Below are positions 28,503 to 37,257 of a stretch of DNA of 64,000 nucleotides, piece by piece (the stretch's first letter is position 1; the number at the start of each line of letters is the position of its first letter). The DNA lies in contig NZ_UOOB01000001.1 of NCBI RefSeq assembly GCF_900564145.1, positions 2,606,754 through 2,670,753 on the forward strand, given 5' to 3'. This DNA comes from Comamonas sp. lk (GTDB lineage: Bacteria > Pseudomonadota > Gammaproteobacteria > Burkholderiales > Burkholderiaceae_C). The position numbers and the translations under genes are program-made. The notes beneath the pieces are model-generated. The model saw nothing but the letters and a program-made list of their open reading frames with translations. It made no database searches and was not told the origin of the DNA.

Positions 28503-29383
28503 TGTACGGATCTATCTTTCAGGCGGCGTTGTTTGCGGAGCAGGTCGCGGTGGTGACGGGCGGCGGCTCCGGCATAGGCCGCTGTGTGGCGCATGAGCTG
28601 GCGTCCCTGGGGGCCCAGGTGGTGCTGGTCGGGCGCAGCGAGGCCAAGCTGCAGGCCGTGGCAGACGAGATCGCCGAGGCCGGCGGCCGCGCCAGTTGCC
28701 ATGCCTGCGACATCCGGGACGAAGCTGCCGTGAAGGCCATGGTGCAGGCCGTGATAGCCGAGCACGGGCGCATCGATGCCTTGGTCAACAATGCCGGCGG
28801 CCAGTACCTGACGCCGCTGGCAGCCATCAGCGCCAAGGGTTGGCAGGCGGTGATAGACACCAATCTCACCGGCGGTTTTCTGGTGGCGCGTGAATGCTTT
28901 AACCAGTGCATGGCCGCGCAGGGCGGGGCGATTGTGAACATGGTGGCCGATATGTGGGGCTCTATGCCCAATATGGGGCATAGCGGCGCGGCGCGTGCCG
29001 GCATGGTCAGCTTGACCGAGACCGCGGCACTGGAATGGGCTGGCAGCGGTGTGCGGGTGAATGCGGTGGCGCCGGGCTATATCGCCTCCAGCGGCATGGA
29101 CCATTACCCGCCCGAGGCCGCGCCTTTGCTGCGCAAGATGCCGGCCACCGTACCTGCAGGGCGCTTCGGTAACGAGGCCGAGGTTTCTGCCGCCGTCGTG
29201 TTTCTGCTCAGCCCCGCCGCCAGCTTTATCAGCGGTAGCGTGCTGCGTGTAGACGGTGCCAGGCCTCAGATGCGCATGGGCATGGCGGCCGGTGGAGCTT
29301 CTGCCGAGGTGCAGCAGCGCCCGGCGGTACGGCCTTTCGCTGGTTTTCCTCTCTATCAGATGCCCAAGGTGTTCCAGTCATGA
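28502..29383 (+). CDS. SDR oxidoreductase, 2,4-dienoyl-CoA reductase-like, with atypical active site
   Basis: A 293-residue short-chain dehydrogenase. The NAD(P) motif is VTGGGSGIGR (about residues 19-28) and the NNAGG motif is near 97. Where classical SDRs have YxxxK, this protein reads GHSGAARAGMVSLTE (about 161), like the HAGSAK-type site of dienoyl-CoA reductases, which lack the Tyr, but with Arg in place of the usual Lys. The C-terminus is extended by about 35 residues (FAGFPLYQMPKV). It overlaps the regulator by 1 bp and the carboxylase gene by 4 bp. Role is probably reduction of an unsaturated or oxo acyl-CoA; activity is uncertain because of the Lys to Arg change. Confidence 0.8.
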   Translation: MYGSIFQAALFAEQVAVVTGGGSGIGRCVAHELASLGAQVVLVGRSEAKLQAVADEIAEAGGRASCHACDIRDEAAVKAMVQAVIAEHGRIDALVNNAGGQYLTPLAAISAKGWQAVIDTNLTGGFLVARECFNQCMAAQGGAIVNMVADMWGSMPNMGHSGAARAGMVSLTETAALEWAGSGVRVNAVAPGYIASSGMDHYPPEAAPLLRKMPATVPAGRFGNEAEVSAAVVFLLSPAASFISGSVLRVDGARPQMRMGMAAGGASAEVQQRPAVRPFAGFPLYQMPKVFQS

Positions 29384-31023
29384 GCCAATACGCATCTCAA
29401 TGGAATGCCGCCGGCGCGCAGGCTCAGGCGCGCTCCGAGGCCACGCTGGCGCGCATTGCGGCCATGCGGGAGCTGGAAGAGCGCGCGGCACAGGCCTCGT
29501 TCAAATCCAAGCCCCAGTTTGAAAAACGCGGCCAGTTGCTGCCGCGTGAGAGGGTGGGCTTGCTGCTCGATGCCGGCGCGCCCTGGCTGGCACTGTGCAG
29601 CTTGGCAGGCTATATGCAAGACAGCCCGGACCCGGCCAGATCCGTGCCCGGCGGGGGAATGATTGCCGGCATCGGCTTTGTCAGCGGTGTGCGCTGCATG
29701 GTGGTGGCCAGCGATTCGGGCATTGAAGCTGGTGCGATTCAGGAAAAAGGCCTGGATAAAATCCTGCGCGTCCAGGAGATTGCCCTGCAAAACAAGCTGC
29801 CCTTCATCCACCTGGTGGAAAGCGCAGGCGCCAATCTCATGCGCTACCGGGTCGAAGGCTTTGTGCTGGGCGGCGGCCTGTTTCGCAATCTGGCACGCTT
29901 GTCTGCTGCCGGCATACCGGTGATCACGGTGCAGCATGGCTCGGGCACGGCGGGCGGGGCCTATATGCCCGGGCTGTCGGATGTGGTCATCATGGTGCAG
30001 GGCCGCTCGCGGGCTTTTCTAGCCGGTCCGCCGCTGCTCAAGGCCGCCACCGGCGAGATTGCAAGCGAAGAGGAGTTGGGCGGTGCCCAGATGCACACCA
30101 GCATCTCGGGTCTGGGCGAGCATCTGGCCCAGGACGACCGCCAAGCCCTGGCCATGGCGCGCGACGTGGTGGATCGCTTGTCTCAATGGAAATGCCATGA
30201 GACGCATAGTCAGAAGGCGCAACATGCTCATAAGAAAATAGCAAACCCGCCTCTGCTGAATGCCGAGGATTTGCTGGGTCTGATGCCTGCCCATCACCGC
30301 GAGCCGGTGGACATGCGCGAAATCATTGCGCGCCTGGTCGATGGCTCGGAGCTGCTGGAGTTCAAGCCCGGCTACGGTGTGGCCACCGTCTGCGTCCAGG
30401 CGGACATTGGCGGCCATGCGATCGGCATCGTCAGCAACAACGGCCCCATCGATGTGGCCGGTGCCAACAAGGCCACGCACTTCATTCAATGGATGTGTCA
30501 GCTGGGCCAGCCCATCATCTATCTGCAGAACACCACGGGCTTCATGGTGGGCAAGGACAGCGAGCAGGGCGGAATGATCAAGCACGGCAGCAAGATGATT
30601 CAGGCCGTGACGAATGCCAGCGTGCCGCAGATCACCATCCAGTGCGGTGCCAGCTTTGGTGCCGGCAACTACGGCATGTGCGGCCGTGGCTATGCGCCGC
30701 ACTTTCTGTTCAGCTGGCCCGGCGCCAAGACGGCGGTGATGGGAGGCGAGCAGGCCGCCCGCACCATGCAGATCGTGAGCGAGGCCGCGCTGGCGCGCAA
30801 AGGCCTTGCGCCAGACCCCGAGCAATCGCAGCAGCAGTTTGAGCAAATCGTCGCCATGTTCGAGGCCCAGGCCGATGTCTTCTACACCAGCGGCCTGCTG
30901 CTGGACGACGGCGTGATCGATCCGCGCGATACCCGCGAAGTGCTGGCGTTTTGCCTAGACACCATGGCCCAGGCGGCGCAGCGCAGTCTGCGGCCCATGC
31001 AGTTCGGCGTGGCGCGCATGTAG
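29380..31023 (+). CDS. Acyl-CoA carboxylase, carboxyltransferase (beta) subunit
   Basis: A 547-residue carboxyltransferase of the methylcrotonyl/geranyl/propionyl-CoA carboxylase group; it transfers CO2 from biotin to an acyl-CoA. N-half oxyanion region: HGSGTAGGAYMPGLSD (about residue 188) and AGPPLLKAATGE. C-half: YLQNTTGFMVGKDSEQGGMI (about 382) and GASFGAGNYGMCGRGYAP (about 424). The GASFGAGNYGMCGR and HFIQWMCQLGQP elements are shared by methylcrotonyl- and geranyl-CoA carboxylases. Between the two halves is an unusual His/Lys/Gln-rich linker (residues about 269-288, WKCHETHSQKAQHAHKKIA). The biotin-bearing partner is encoded three genes downstream, the arrangement of atuC-D-E-F and liuB-C-D. 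Substrate is inferred, possibly a branched enoyl-CoA. Confidence 0.88.
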   Translation: MSQYASQWNAAGAQAQARSEATLARIAAMRELEERAAQASFKSKPQFEKRGQLLPRERVGLLLDAGAPWLALCSLAGYMQDSPDPARSVPGGGMIAGIGFVSGVRCMVVASDSGIEAGAIQEKGLDKILRVQEIALQNKLPFIHLVESAGANLMRYRVEGFVLGGGLFRNLARLSAAGIPVITVQHGSGTAGGAYMPGLSDVVIMVQGRSRAFLAGPPLLKAATGEIASEEELGGAQMHTSISGLGEHLAQDDRQALAMARDVVDRLSQWKCHETHSQKAQHAHKKIANPPLLNAEDLLGLMPAHHREPVDMREIIARLVDGSELLEFKPGYGVATVCVQADIGGHAIGIVSNNGPIDVAGANKATHFIQWMCQLGQPIIYLQNTTGFMVGKDSEQGGMIKHGSKMIQAVTNASVPQITIQCGASFGAGNYGMCGRGYAPHFLFSWPGAKTAVMGGEQAARTMQIVSEAALARKGLAPDPEQSQQQFEQIVAMFEAQADVFYTSGLLLDDGVIDPRDTREVLAFCLDTMAQAAQRSLRPMQFGVARM

Positions 31024-31105
31024 CCGGCCCGGATCGGGGCGCCGTGGCGCTCGCTCCCTGTGATTTCCAGATTCGAACCCCCTTTGCAATCGACGGAGAC
31101 AGACC

Positions 31106-32284
31106 ATGCAGTTCACCCACGAGCACGAGCAGGTGCGAAGCACCCTCAAGCGCTATATCGATGAGCAGATCAATCCGCATGTGGATGAATGGGAGGAGGA
31201 GGGAATCTTTCCCGCGCACCAGGTCTTCAAAGGTCTGGGCAATCTGGGCTTGCTGGGCCTGAACAAGCCCGAGGCCTATGGCGGCTCGGGTCTGGACTAT
31301 TCCTACAGCCTGCTGATGGCCGAGACCCTGGGTCATATCCGCTGCGGCGGCGTGCCCATGGCCATTGGCGTGCAGACTGATATGTGCACGCCGGCCCTGG
31401 CGCGCTTCGGCAGCCCCGAGCTGTGCCGACAGTTTCTGAGCCCGGCGATTGCCGGCGACATGGTGGGCTGCATCGGCGTGAGCGAGCCAGGCGCGGGCAG
31501 CGATGTGGCCGGGATCAAGAGCGTGGCGCGCAAGGATGGCGACGACTACGTCATCAGCGGCCAGAAGATGTGGATCACCAACAGCATCCAGGCCGACTGG
31601 ATGTGCATGCTGGTCAACACCAGCGACGGCCCCATGCACAAGAACAAGACTCTGGTGATGGTGCCCATGCGCGACGGCCCCCATGGCAAGCTGACCCGGG
31701 GCATAGAGGTGGCGAAAAAGCTGCGCAAGATCGGCATGAATTCCTCGGACACCGGGTTGATCTACTTTGACGAGGTGCGCGTGCCCCAGCGCTACCGCGT
31801 GGGCGAGGAAGGCCATGGCTTCATCTACCAGATGCAGCAGTTTCAGGAGGAAAGGCTGTGGGCAGCGGCCAGCGGCCTGATGGCTCTGGATGAATGCATA
31901 CACGAGACCGTGCAATGGGCGCAGCAGCGCCAGATGTTTGGCGCGCGTCTGATCGATCAGCAATGGGTGCAGTTCAAGCTGACCGAGCTGCAGACCGAGG
32001 TGGAAGCCTTGCGCGCGCTGACCTATCGTGCAGCCGATCTCTATATGCAGGGCAAGGATGCGCTGCAACTGGCATCCATGGCCAAGCTCAAGACCGGGCG
32101 GCTGACCCGCGAGGTGGCCGATACCTGTCTGCAATTTTGGGGCGGCATGGGCTTTACCTGGGACAACCGTATCTCGCGTCTGTATCGCGATGGCCGCCTG
32201 GCCTCGATCGGCGGCGGTGCGGATGAGGTGATGATGGGCATCATCGCCAAGACCATGGGCATGGTTCAGCGGCCTGCCGCCTGA
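31106..32284 (+). CDS. Acyl-CoA dehydrogenase (first of operon)
   Basis: A 392-residue FAD-dependent acyl-CoA dehydrogenase introducing an alpha,beta double bond. It has CIGVSEPGAGSDVAGI (about residues 129-144) and KMWITNSIQADW (FAD/substrate region). The usual MCAD-type catalytic Glu (YEGT motif) is replaced by SIGGGADEVM near residue 374, while QEERLWAAASG (about 249) retains the Glu used as base by isovaleryl- and long-chain-type enzymes. That pattern is compatible with branched substrates. It follows the carboxyltransferase by 82 bp and corresponds in position to atuD (citronellyl-CoA dehydrogenase). Confidence 0.88.
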   Translation: MQFTHEHEQVRSTLKRYIDEQINPHVDEWEEEGIFPAHQVFKGLGNLGLLGLNKPEAYGGSGLDYSYSLLMAETLGHIRCGGVPMAIGVQTDMCTPALARFGSPELCRQFLSPAIAGDMVGCIGVSEPGAGSDVAGIKSVARKDGDDYVISGQKMWITNSIQADWMCMLVNTSDGPMHKNKTLVMVPMRDGPHGKLTRGIEVAKKLRKIGMNSSDTGLIYFDEVRVPQRYRVGEEGHGFIYQMQQFQEERLWAAASGLMALDECIHETVQWAQQRQMFGARLIDQQWVQFKLTELQTEVEALRALTYRAADLYMQGKDALQLASMAKLKTGRLTREVADTCLQFWGGMGFTWDNRISRLYRDGRLASIGGGADEVMMGIIAKTMGMVQRPAA

Positions 32285-32295
32285 AGGGGATGGAC

Positions 32296-33117
32296 ATGTC
32301 CGAGCTGCTCTTGATCGAACGCCGGCCTTTGGGCCATGGCTTTGCCGAATGCTGGCGGCTCAATGCCCCCGCCACGCGCAATGCCCTGAGCGATGAAATG
32401 GTGCAGGCCTTGCTGCAGGCCTGCGCGCGGGCCGAGGCTGACCAGGGCTTGCGTGCCATCGTGCTGACCAGCAGTGGCGCTCACTTTTGCGCGGGCGGCA
32501 GCCTGAGGAGTTTCTCCGGCGCCATAGGCAAGCCCTGCGAAAGCGGCGCGACAGACCCGCTGATTGCCGTCAACCGGGGCTTTGGCCGCTTGCTGCAGGC
32601 CTTGGCCGGCTTGCCGCAGCAGCTGATCGTTGCCGTGCAGGGTGCGGCCATGGGCGGCGGTGTGGGCCTGGTGTGCACGGCCGATGTGGTGCTGGCTTCG
32701 GCCGATGCATCATTTGCCACCCCCGAGGTGACGCTGGGCATTGTGCCGGCACAGATTGCGCCTTTTGTGCTGCGCCGCCTGGGCGAGGCCAGAGCCCGCG
32801 AATGGTTGCTGGGCGGTCAGCGCTGGACGGCGGATCAGGCTTTGGCCGCAGGTCTGGTCAATCAGGTAGTGGCCGGTGATTTCGAAGCGCAGATCCAGAC
32901 CAGACTGGCGCTTTGCAGCGCGGCGGCGCCCGGAGCGGTGGCGGCAACCAAGGCCTTGCTGGCGGCCGTGCCGAGCCAAAGCCTGGACGCGGTACTCGAT
33001 CAAGCGGCCCAGATTTTTGCACAGGCCTTGCGCGGCACAGAGGCGGCTGCCGGTCTCCAGGCCTTTGCGAACAAGCGGCCTGCGCCCTGGGCGTCCGGCC
33101 AGGAGGTGAAAGCATGA
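32296..33117 (+). CDS. Enoyl-CoA hydratase/isomerase family protein
   Basis: A 273-residue crotonase. The oxyanion-hole segments are SGAHFCAGGSLRSF (about residues 61-74) and VQGAAMGGGVGLVC (about 114-127); one catalytic Glu is kept in FATPEVTLGIVP (about 146), while the position of the other Glu (ADASF) is not acidic. An ATG at 32290 is too close to the GAAGGGG ribosome binding site (32283-32289), so ATG 32296 is preferred. It occupies the place of atuE (isohexenylglutaconyl-CoA hydratase) in the Pseudomonas cluster. It overlaps the next gene by 4 bp. Confidence 0.85.
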   Translation: MSELLLIERRPLGHGFAECWRLNAPATRNALSDEMVQALLQACARAEADQGLRAIVLTSSGAHFCAGGSLRSFSGAIGKPCESGATDPLIAVNRGFGRLLQALAGLPQQLIVAVQGAAMGGGVGLVCTADVVLASADASFATPEVTLGIVPAQIAPFVLRRLGEARAREWLLGGQRWTADQALAAGLVNQVVAGDFEAQIQTRLALCSAAAPGAVAATKALLAAVPSQSLDAVLDQAAQIFAQALRGTEAAAGLQAFANKRPAPWASGQEVKA

Positions 33118-35129
33118 AGCGCATCCTGATTGCCAACCGGGGTGAGATTGCCCGGCGCGTCATTGCCACGGCCCGGCGCATGGGTCTGGAAACCGTGGCC
33201 GTGTTTTCCGAGCTCGATGCCAAGGCCTTGCATGTGCAGGAGGCGACCCTGGCCTATGCCCTGGGCGGCAAGACCTCGGCCGAAAGCTATCTGAACCTGG
33301 CTAGGCTGCTGGAGGCGGCACGGGCCACCGGTGCTGACGCGGTACACCCAGGCTATGGCTTTTTGAGCGAGGATGCCGGCTTTGCCCAGGCGGTGCAGGA
33401 TGCGGGCCTGATCTGGATAGGCCCGCCGGCGGCAGCCATTCGCCAGCTGGGCAGCAAGGCGGCGGCCAAGGCCCTGGCACAGGCCAACGATGTGCCCTGT
33501 CTGCCCGGCTATGCCGGCGAAGATCAGAGCGATGCGCGCTTTGCCAAAGAGGCGCAGGCTATAGGCTTTCCCGTCATGGTCAAGGCCGTGGCCGGAGGCG
33601 GCGGGCGCGGCATGCGCCTGGTGTCCAGTGCGGACCAGCTGGCAGCTGCAGCGGCCAGTGCACGCTCCGAAGCGCTGGCCGGCTTCGGCAACGGTGACTT
33701 GCTGATAGAGCGCGCCGTCATGCATCCGCGCCATGTGGAGGTGCAGATCTTTGCCGATGCGCACGGCCAGGTCCTGCACCTGGGCGAGCGCGATTGCTCA
33801 GTGCAGCGCCGCCACCAGAAAATCATAGAGGAAGCGCCCAGCCCGGCGGTGGATGCGGCCTTGCGCGAGCGCATGGGCGCCTGCGCCGTGACGCTGACCC
33901 GGGCCGCAGGCTATGTGGGCGCGGGTACGGTGGAGTTTTTGCTTGAAGGCAATCACTTCTTTTTGATGGAGATGAACACCCGTTTGCAGGTGGAGCATCC
34001 GGTCACCGAAGCGCTCACCGGTCTGGATCTGGTGGAGTGGCAGATTCGCGTGGCCCGTGGCGAGCCCTTGCCTCTGGGTCAGTCCGAACTGCGCTTTCAA
34101 GGCCATGCCATGGAAGTGCGTCTATGCGCCGAAGACGAAATGTTCAGGCCGCATACCGGTCAGATCCAGCACCTGAAAGCGCCAGCTGCTACATGTTTTG
34201 AGGTGGGCGCACTGCGCTTTGACCATGCTTTGCAGCAGGGTAGCGAGGTCTCGCCTTTCTACGATGCCATGCTGGGCAAGCTCATCGTGCACGCCGCCAC
34301 GCGGGCCGAAGCCATCGAGCAGCTGACCGGCGCACTGCTGAGGCTGGAGCTGCTGGGTCTGCCTACCAACCGGGCGTTTCTGATCGAGTGCCTGCAGGAT
34401 GAAACTTTCAAGGCTGGCAAGGCGCTGATCTCTTTTCTGGCGACAGACGCCGATCGCTTGCAAACCCGGCTTCATGAGAAGGAGGGCCGGGCACAGCAAA
34501 GCCTGTCCGTGCTCTGCAGTCTGGGTGATGCACCTAGCCGCCTGGCCTGCCCCTATCCCCAGCCCAGACGGCTGCGCCACCGCGGGCAGACGGCTGATCT
34601 GTACGTCAAGGCGCTGGGCCGCCAGCAATGGCAGGTGCAGTACGGCGATGGGCGCCAGGATCAGTTGCAGGCTCATCCGGTGGCGAGAGGCGAGGACGCA
34701 CATGGCTGGCAGGTGGCTTTGGGCGACTGCAGTCAGATGCTGACCGGTGTCTGCTTGGAGGGCCTGGAGGGGCAAACCCGCTGGCATATGCAGGCCCATG
34801 GCGTGGACTGGTGGGTCGAGGATGTGAGCTATTTGCCGCCCGCTGCTGCCGGTGGCGCAAGTGTGGCGACCGAGCTGCGCGCGCCTTTCAACGGTAAGTT
34901 GCTCAAGCTGGCCGTGCAGCCCGGCCAGAGGCTGCAGGCGGGCGAGGCGGCGCTGGTCATCGAATCCATGAAGCTGGAGCACAGTCTGGCGGCCCCGGCA
35001 GCGGTGGTGGTGGCCGAGGTGCTGGTCAGCGAAGGCCAGCAAGTGATGCCCGGTCAGGTGCTGCTGCGGTTTGCGGCGGCCGAGCCAGCGGCAGAGTCAG
35101 CGGTACCACCAGCGGCACAGCAGGAGTAA
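33114..35129 (+). CDS. Acyl-CoA carboxylase, biotin carboxylase/BCCP (alpha) subunit
   Basis: A 671-residue protein combining biotin carboxylase (residues 1-445: MKRILIANRGEIARRVIATA; ATP-grasp loop VKAVAGGGGRGMRLV at about 156; FLEMNTRLQVEHPVTE-type core near 282) and a C-terminal biotinyl domain (about 595-665). The biotin-accepting Lys is K620 in VIESMKLEHSL, where most relatives have EAMKM. ATP-dependent carboxylation of biotin feeds the carboxyltransferase encoded at 29380. The open frame upstream overlaps the crotonase gene; the ATG at 33114 follows AGGAGGTGAAAGC. Domain order matches LiuD/AtuF. Confidence 0.93.
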   Translation: MKRILIANRGEIARRVIATARRMGLETVAVFSELDAKALHVQEATLAYALGGKTSAESYLNLARLLEAARATGADAVHPGYGFLSEDAGFAQAVQDAGLIWIGPPAAAIRQLGSKAAAKALAQANDVPCLPGYAGEDQSDARFAKEAQAIGFPVMVKAVAGGGGRGMRLVSSADQLAAAAASARSEALAGFGNGDLLIERAVMHPRHVEVQIFADAHGQVLHLGERDCSVQRRHQKIIEEAPSPAVDAALRERMGACAVTLTRAAGYVGAGTVEFLLEGNHFFLMEMNTRLQVEHPVTEALTGLDLVEWQIRVARGEPLPLGQSELRFQGHAMEVRLCAEDEMFRPHTGQIQHLKAPAATCFEVGALRFDHALQQGSEVSPFYDAMLGKLIVHAATRAEAIEQLTGALLRLELLGLPTNRAFLIECLQDETFKAGKALISFLATDADRLQTRLHEKEGRAQQSLSVLCSLGDAPSRLACPYPQPRRLRHRGQTADLYVKALGRQQWQVQYGDGRQDQLQAHPVARGEDAHGWQVALGDCSQMLTGVCLEGLEGQTRWHMQAHGVDWWVEDVSYLPPAAAGGASVATELRAPFNGKLLKLAVQPGQRLQAGEAALVIESMKLEHSLAAPAAVVVAEVLVSEGQQVMPGQVLLRFAAAEPAAESAVPPAAQQE

Positions 35130-35132
35130 GAC

Positions 35133-36290
35133 ATGGCGGCAGATATAGAAGAGCGCGAAGATCGTGAACTTTTGGCGGCCACCGTGCGCCGCTTTGCGCG
35201 CGAGCAGATCGCGCCCTATGTGACGCAATGGGACGATGCGGGCGAGTTCCCGCGCGAGCTGTACCGTCAGGCCGCAGCTCTGGGTTTGCTGGGCCTGGGC
35301 TATCCGCAGGCACTGGGCGGCACGCCTGCATCCAGCGGCCTGCGTGCCACGCTGTGGGTAGAGCTGTGCCGCCACGGCGGCAGCGGCGGCGTGCTGGCTA
35401 GTCTGCTTTCCCACAATATCGGCCTGCCGCCGGTGCTGGCTCTGGGCAGTGCGGCGCTGCAACAGCAAATCATTGCGCCGGTGCTGGCCGGGGAGCAGAT
35501 TGCCGGCCTGGCCATTACCGAGCCCGGCGGCGGCTCGGACGTGGCGGCGCTGCGCACCAGGGCGCGGCGCGAAGGGAATGAGTATGTGATTGATGGCGAG
35601 AAAACCTTCATCACCTCGGGCATGCGGGCCGACTGGCTGACGGTGGCGGTGCGCACGGGCGATGCCGGCGCACCCGGCGGCGGCATCTCGCTGCTGGCCG
35701 TGCCGGGAAACAGCCGGGGTCTGTCGCGCTCCAGGCTGGAAAAAATGGGCTGGCAATGCTCGGACACGGCCCATCTGCATTTCGACGGGGTGCGCGTGCC
35801 GGCCAGCCATCTGCTGGGCGAGGAGGGCCAGGGCTTCAAGGCCATCATGCACAACTTCAACAGCGAGCGCTTCGGCATTGCCTGCGGGGCGCTGGGCTTT
35901 GCCATGGCCTGTTATGACGAGGCCCTGGCCTGGGCGCAGCAGCGCAAGGCCTTTGGCAGCACGCTCAACCAGCATCAGGTCATACGCCACAAGCTGGTGG
36001 ACATGCAGCAGCGCATACGTTCCACAGCCGCCTGGGTGGAGGCCGTGGCCGCGCGCGCCGATGGCGGCGATACCGGCCATGACTGGGTGGGCGAGGTCTG
36101 CGTGCTGAAAAACCATGCCACGCAGGCCATGCAGTTTTGCGCCGATACGGCGGTGCAGATTCTGGGCGGCATGGGATTCATGCGCGGCACGGTGAGCGAG
36201 CGCATCTACCGCGAAGTCAAGGTGCTGACCATTGGCGGCGGCACCGACGAGATCATGAAGGAGCTGGCTGCGCGCCAGTGGCAGATTTAA
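35133..36290 (+). CDS. Acyl-CoA dehydrogenase (second of operon)
   Basis: A 385-residue FAD acyl-CoA dehydrogenase. AGLAITEPGGGSDVAALRTR (about residues 124-143) and GEKTFITSGMRADWLTVAVR are FAD/substrate elements. Near the C-terminus the catalytic YEGT motif is replaced by TIGGGTDEIMKEL (about 367), and NSERFGIACGALG (about 244) provides the alternative Glu as in LCAD/IVD-type enzymes. It starts 3 bp after the biotin carboxylase gene. Two different dehydrogenases in one operon suggest two oxidation steps on different chain lengths or stereoisomers. Confidence 0.88.
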   Translation: MAADIEEREDRELLAATVRRFAREQIAPYVTQWDDAGEFPRELYRQAAALGLLGLGYPQALGGTPASSGLRATLWVELCRHGGSGGVLASLLSHNIGLPPVLALGSAALQQQIIAPVLAGEQIAGLAITEPGGGSDVAALRTRARREGNEYVIDGEKTFITSGMRADWLTVAVRTGDAGAPGGGISLLAVPGNSRGLSRSRLEKMGWQCSDTAHLHFDGVRVPASHLLGEEGQGFKAIMHNFNSERFGIACGALGFAMACYDEALAWAQQRKAFGSTLNQHQVIRHKLVDMQQRIRSTAAWVEAVAARADGGDTGHDWVGEVCVLKNHATQAMQFCADTAVQILGGMGFMRGTVSERIYREVKVLTIGGGTDEIMKELAARQWQI

Positions 36291-36302
36291 GCGTCAAATC
36301 GG

Positions 36303-36335
36303 GCTGTAGCGCCTATCCACAATGCGCAAGCAGCT
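36303..36335. repeat. Short palindrome of the AGCTGCTAGCGC family inside the operon
   Basis: GCTGTAGCGC (36303-36312) and GCGCAAGCAGC (36324-36334) form imperfect inverted arms, 20 bp before the GTG start of the next gene. It resembles the dispersed repeat seen elsewhere and could modulate expression between the two genes. Confidence 0.45.
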
Positions 36336-36354
36336 TCTAAAAAAGGAGCGAATC

Positions 36355-37233
36355 GTGTCTGAAAAAGCCATCATCACCTGCTCGGTCACCGGGGTTCTGA
36401 CGGACCCGAACCAGCACCATGTCCCCGTCACTCCCGAGCAGCTGGCTGCCGAGGCGCGCCGCGCCTACGACGCCGGTGCTTCCGTGGTCCATGTGCATTT
36501 TCGCCAGCAGCAAGAGGGCAAAGGCCATCTGCCCAGCTGGGACCCCGTGGTGGCCAAGGCTTGCGTGGATGCCATGCGCGCCGCCTGTCCCGACATCATC
36601 ATCAACCAGACCACGGGCGTGGTCGGCCCCAACTACCAGGGGCCGCTCGACTGCCTGCGAGCCACCCGCCCCGAGATGGCGGCCTGCAACGCGGGCTCGC
36701 TCAACTACCTGAAGGTGCGCAGCAACGGCAGCTGGGCCTGGCCGCCCATGCTGTTCGACAACCAGCCGGCCAAGGTGCAGGACTTTCTGGACGTGATGGC
36801 CGAGACCCAGACCTTGCCCGAGTTCGAGTGCTTTGACGTGGGCATTGTTCGCTGCGTCGGCATGTATGTGGAAACCGGCATGTACCAAGGCCTGCCCGAG
36901 TACAACTTCGTGATGGGCGTGGAGTCCGGCATGCCGGCCGATCCGGATCTGCTGCCCATCTTGCTCAAGCTCAAGATCAAGGATGCGCCCTGGCAGACCA
37001 CGCTGATAGGGCGCAGCGAAATCTGGCCGGCGCATTTGCGCACCGCCGAGCTGGGCGGCCATTTGCGCAGCGGCCTGGAAGACACGTTCTATCTGCCCGA
37101 TGGCAGCAAGGTCGCGTCCAACGCTCCGCTGATAGAGCAACTGGCCCGCTATGCCCGCGATGTGGGCCGCGAGGTGGCAACACCGGCCGAAGCACGCCAG
37201 ATGCTGGGCCTGGCCGCGCTGTCCGAAGTCTGA
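36355..37233 (+). CDS. BKACE family beta-keto acid cleavage enzyme (DUF849)
   Basis: A 292-residue member of the 3-keto-5-aminohexanoate cleavage enzyme (Kce/BKACE) family: Zn-dependent TIM barrels that condense a beta-keto acid with acetyl-CoA and release acetoacetate plus a new acyl-CoA. The Zn ligands His46 and His48 are in ASVVHVHFRQQQ and the conserved Glu242 in SGLEDTFYLPDG; INQTTGVVG (about 82) is a further family element. GTG 36355 with AAAGGAG at 36343-36349 fits the family N-terminus better than an ATG at 36322. The beta-keto acid is unknown. In this operon it could replace the HMG-CoA-lyase-type cleavage step used in terpene and leucine pathways. Confidence 0.88.
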   Translation: MSEKAIITCSVTGVLTDPNQHHVPVTPEQLAAEARRAYDAGASVVHVHFRQQQEGKGHLPSWDPVVAKACVDAMRAACPDIIINQTTGVVGPNYQGPLDCLRATRPEMAACNAGSLNYLKVRSNGSWAWPPMLFDNQPAKVQDFLDVMAETQTLPEFECFDVGIVRCVGMYVETGMYQGLPEYNFVMGVESGMPADPDLLPILLKLKIKDAPWQTTLIGRSEIWPAHLRTAELGGHLRSGLEDTFYLPDGSKVASNAPLIEQLARYARDVGREVATPAEARQMLGLAALSEV

Positions 37234-37257
37234 ACGACTTGCCAAGGAACTCAAGTC

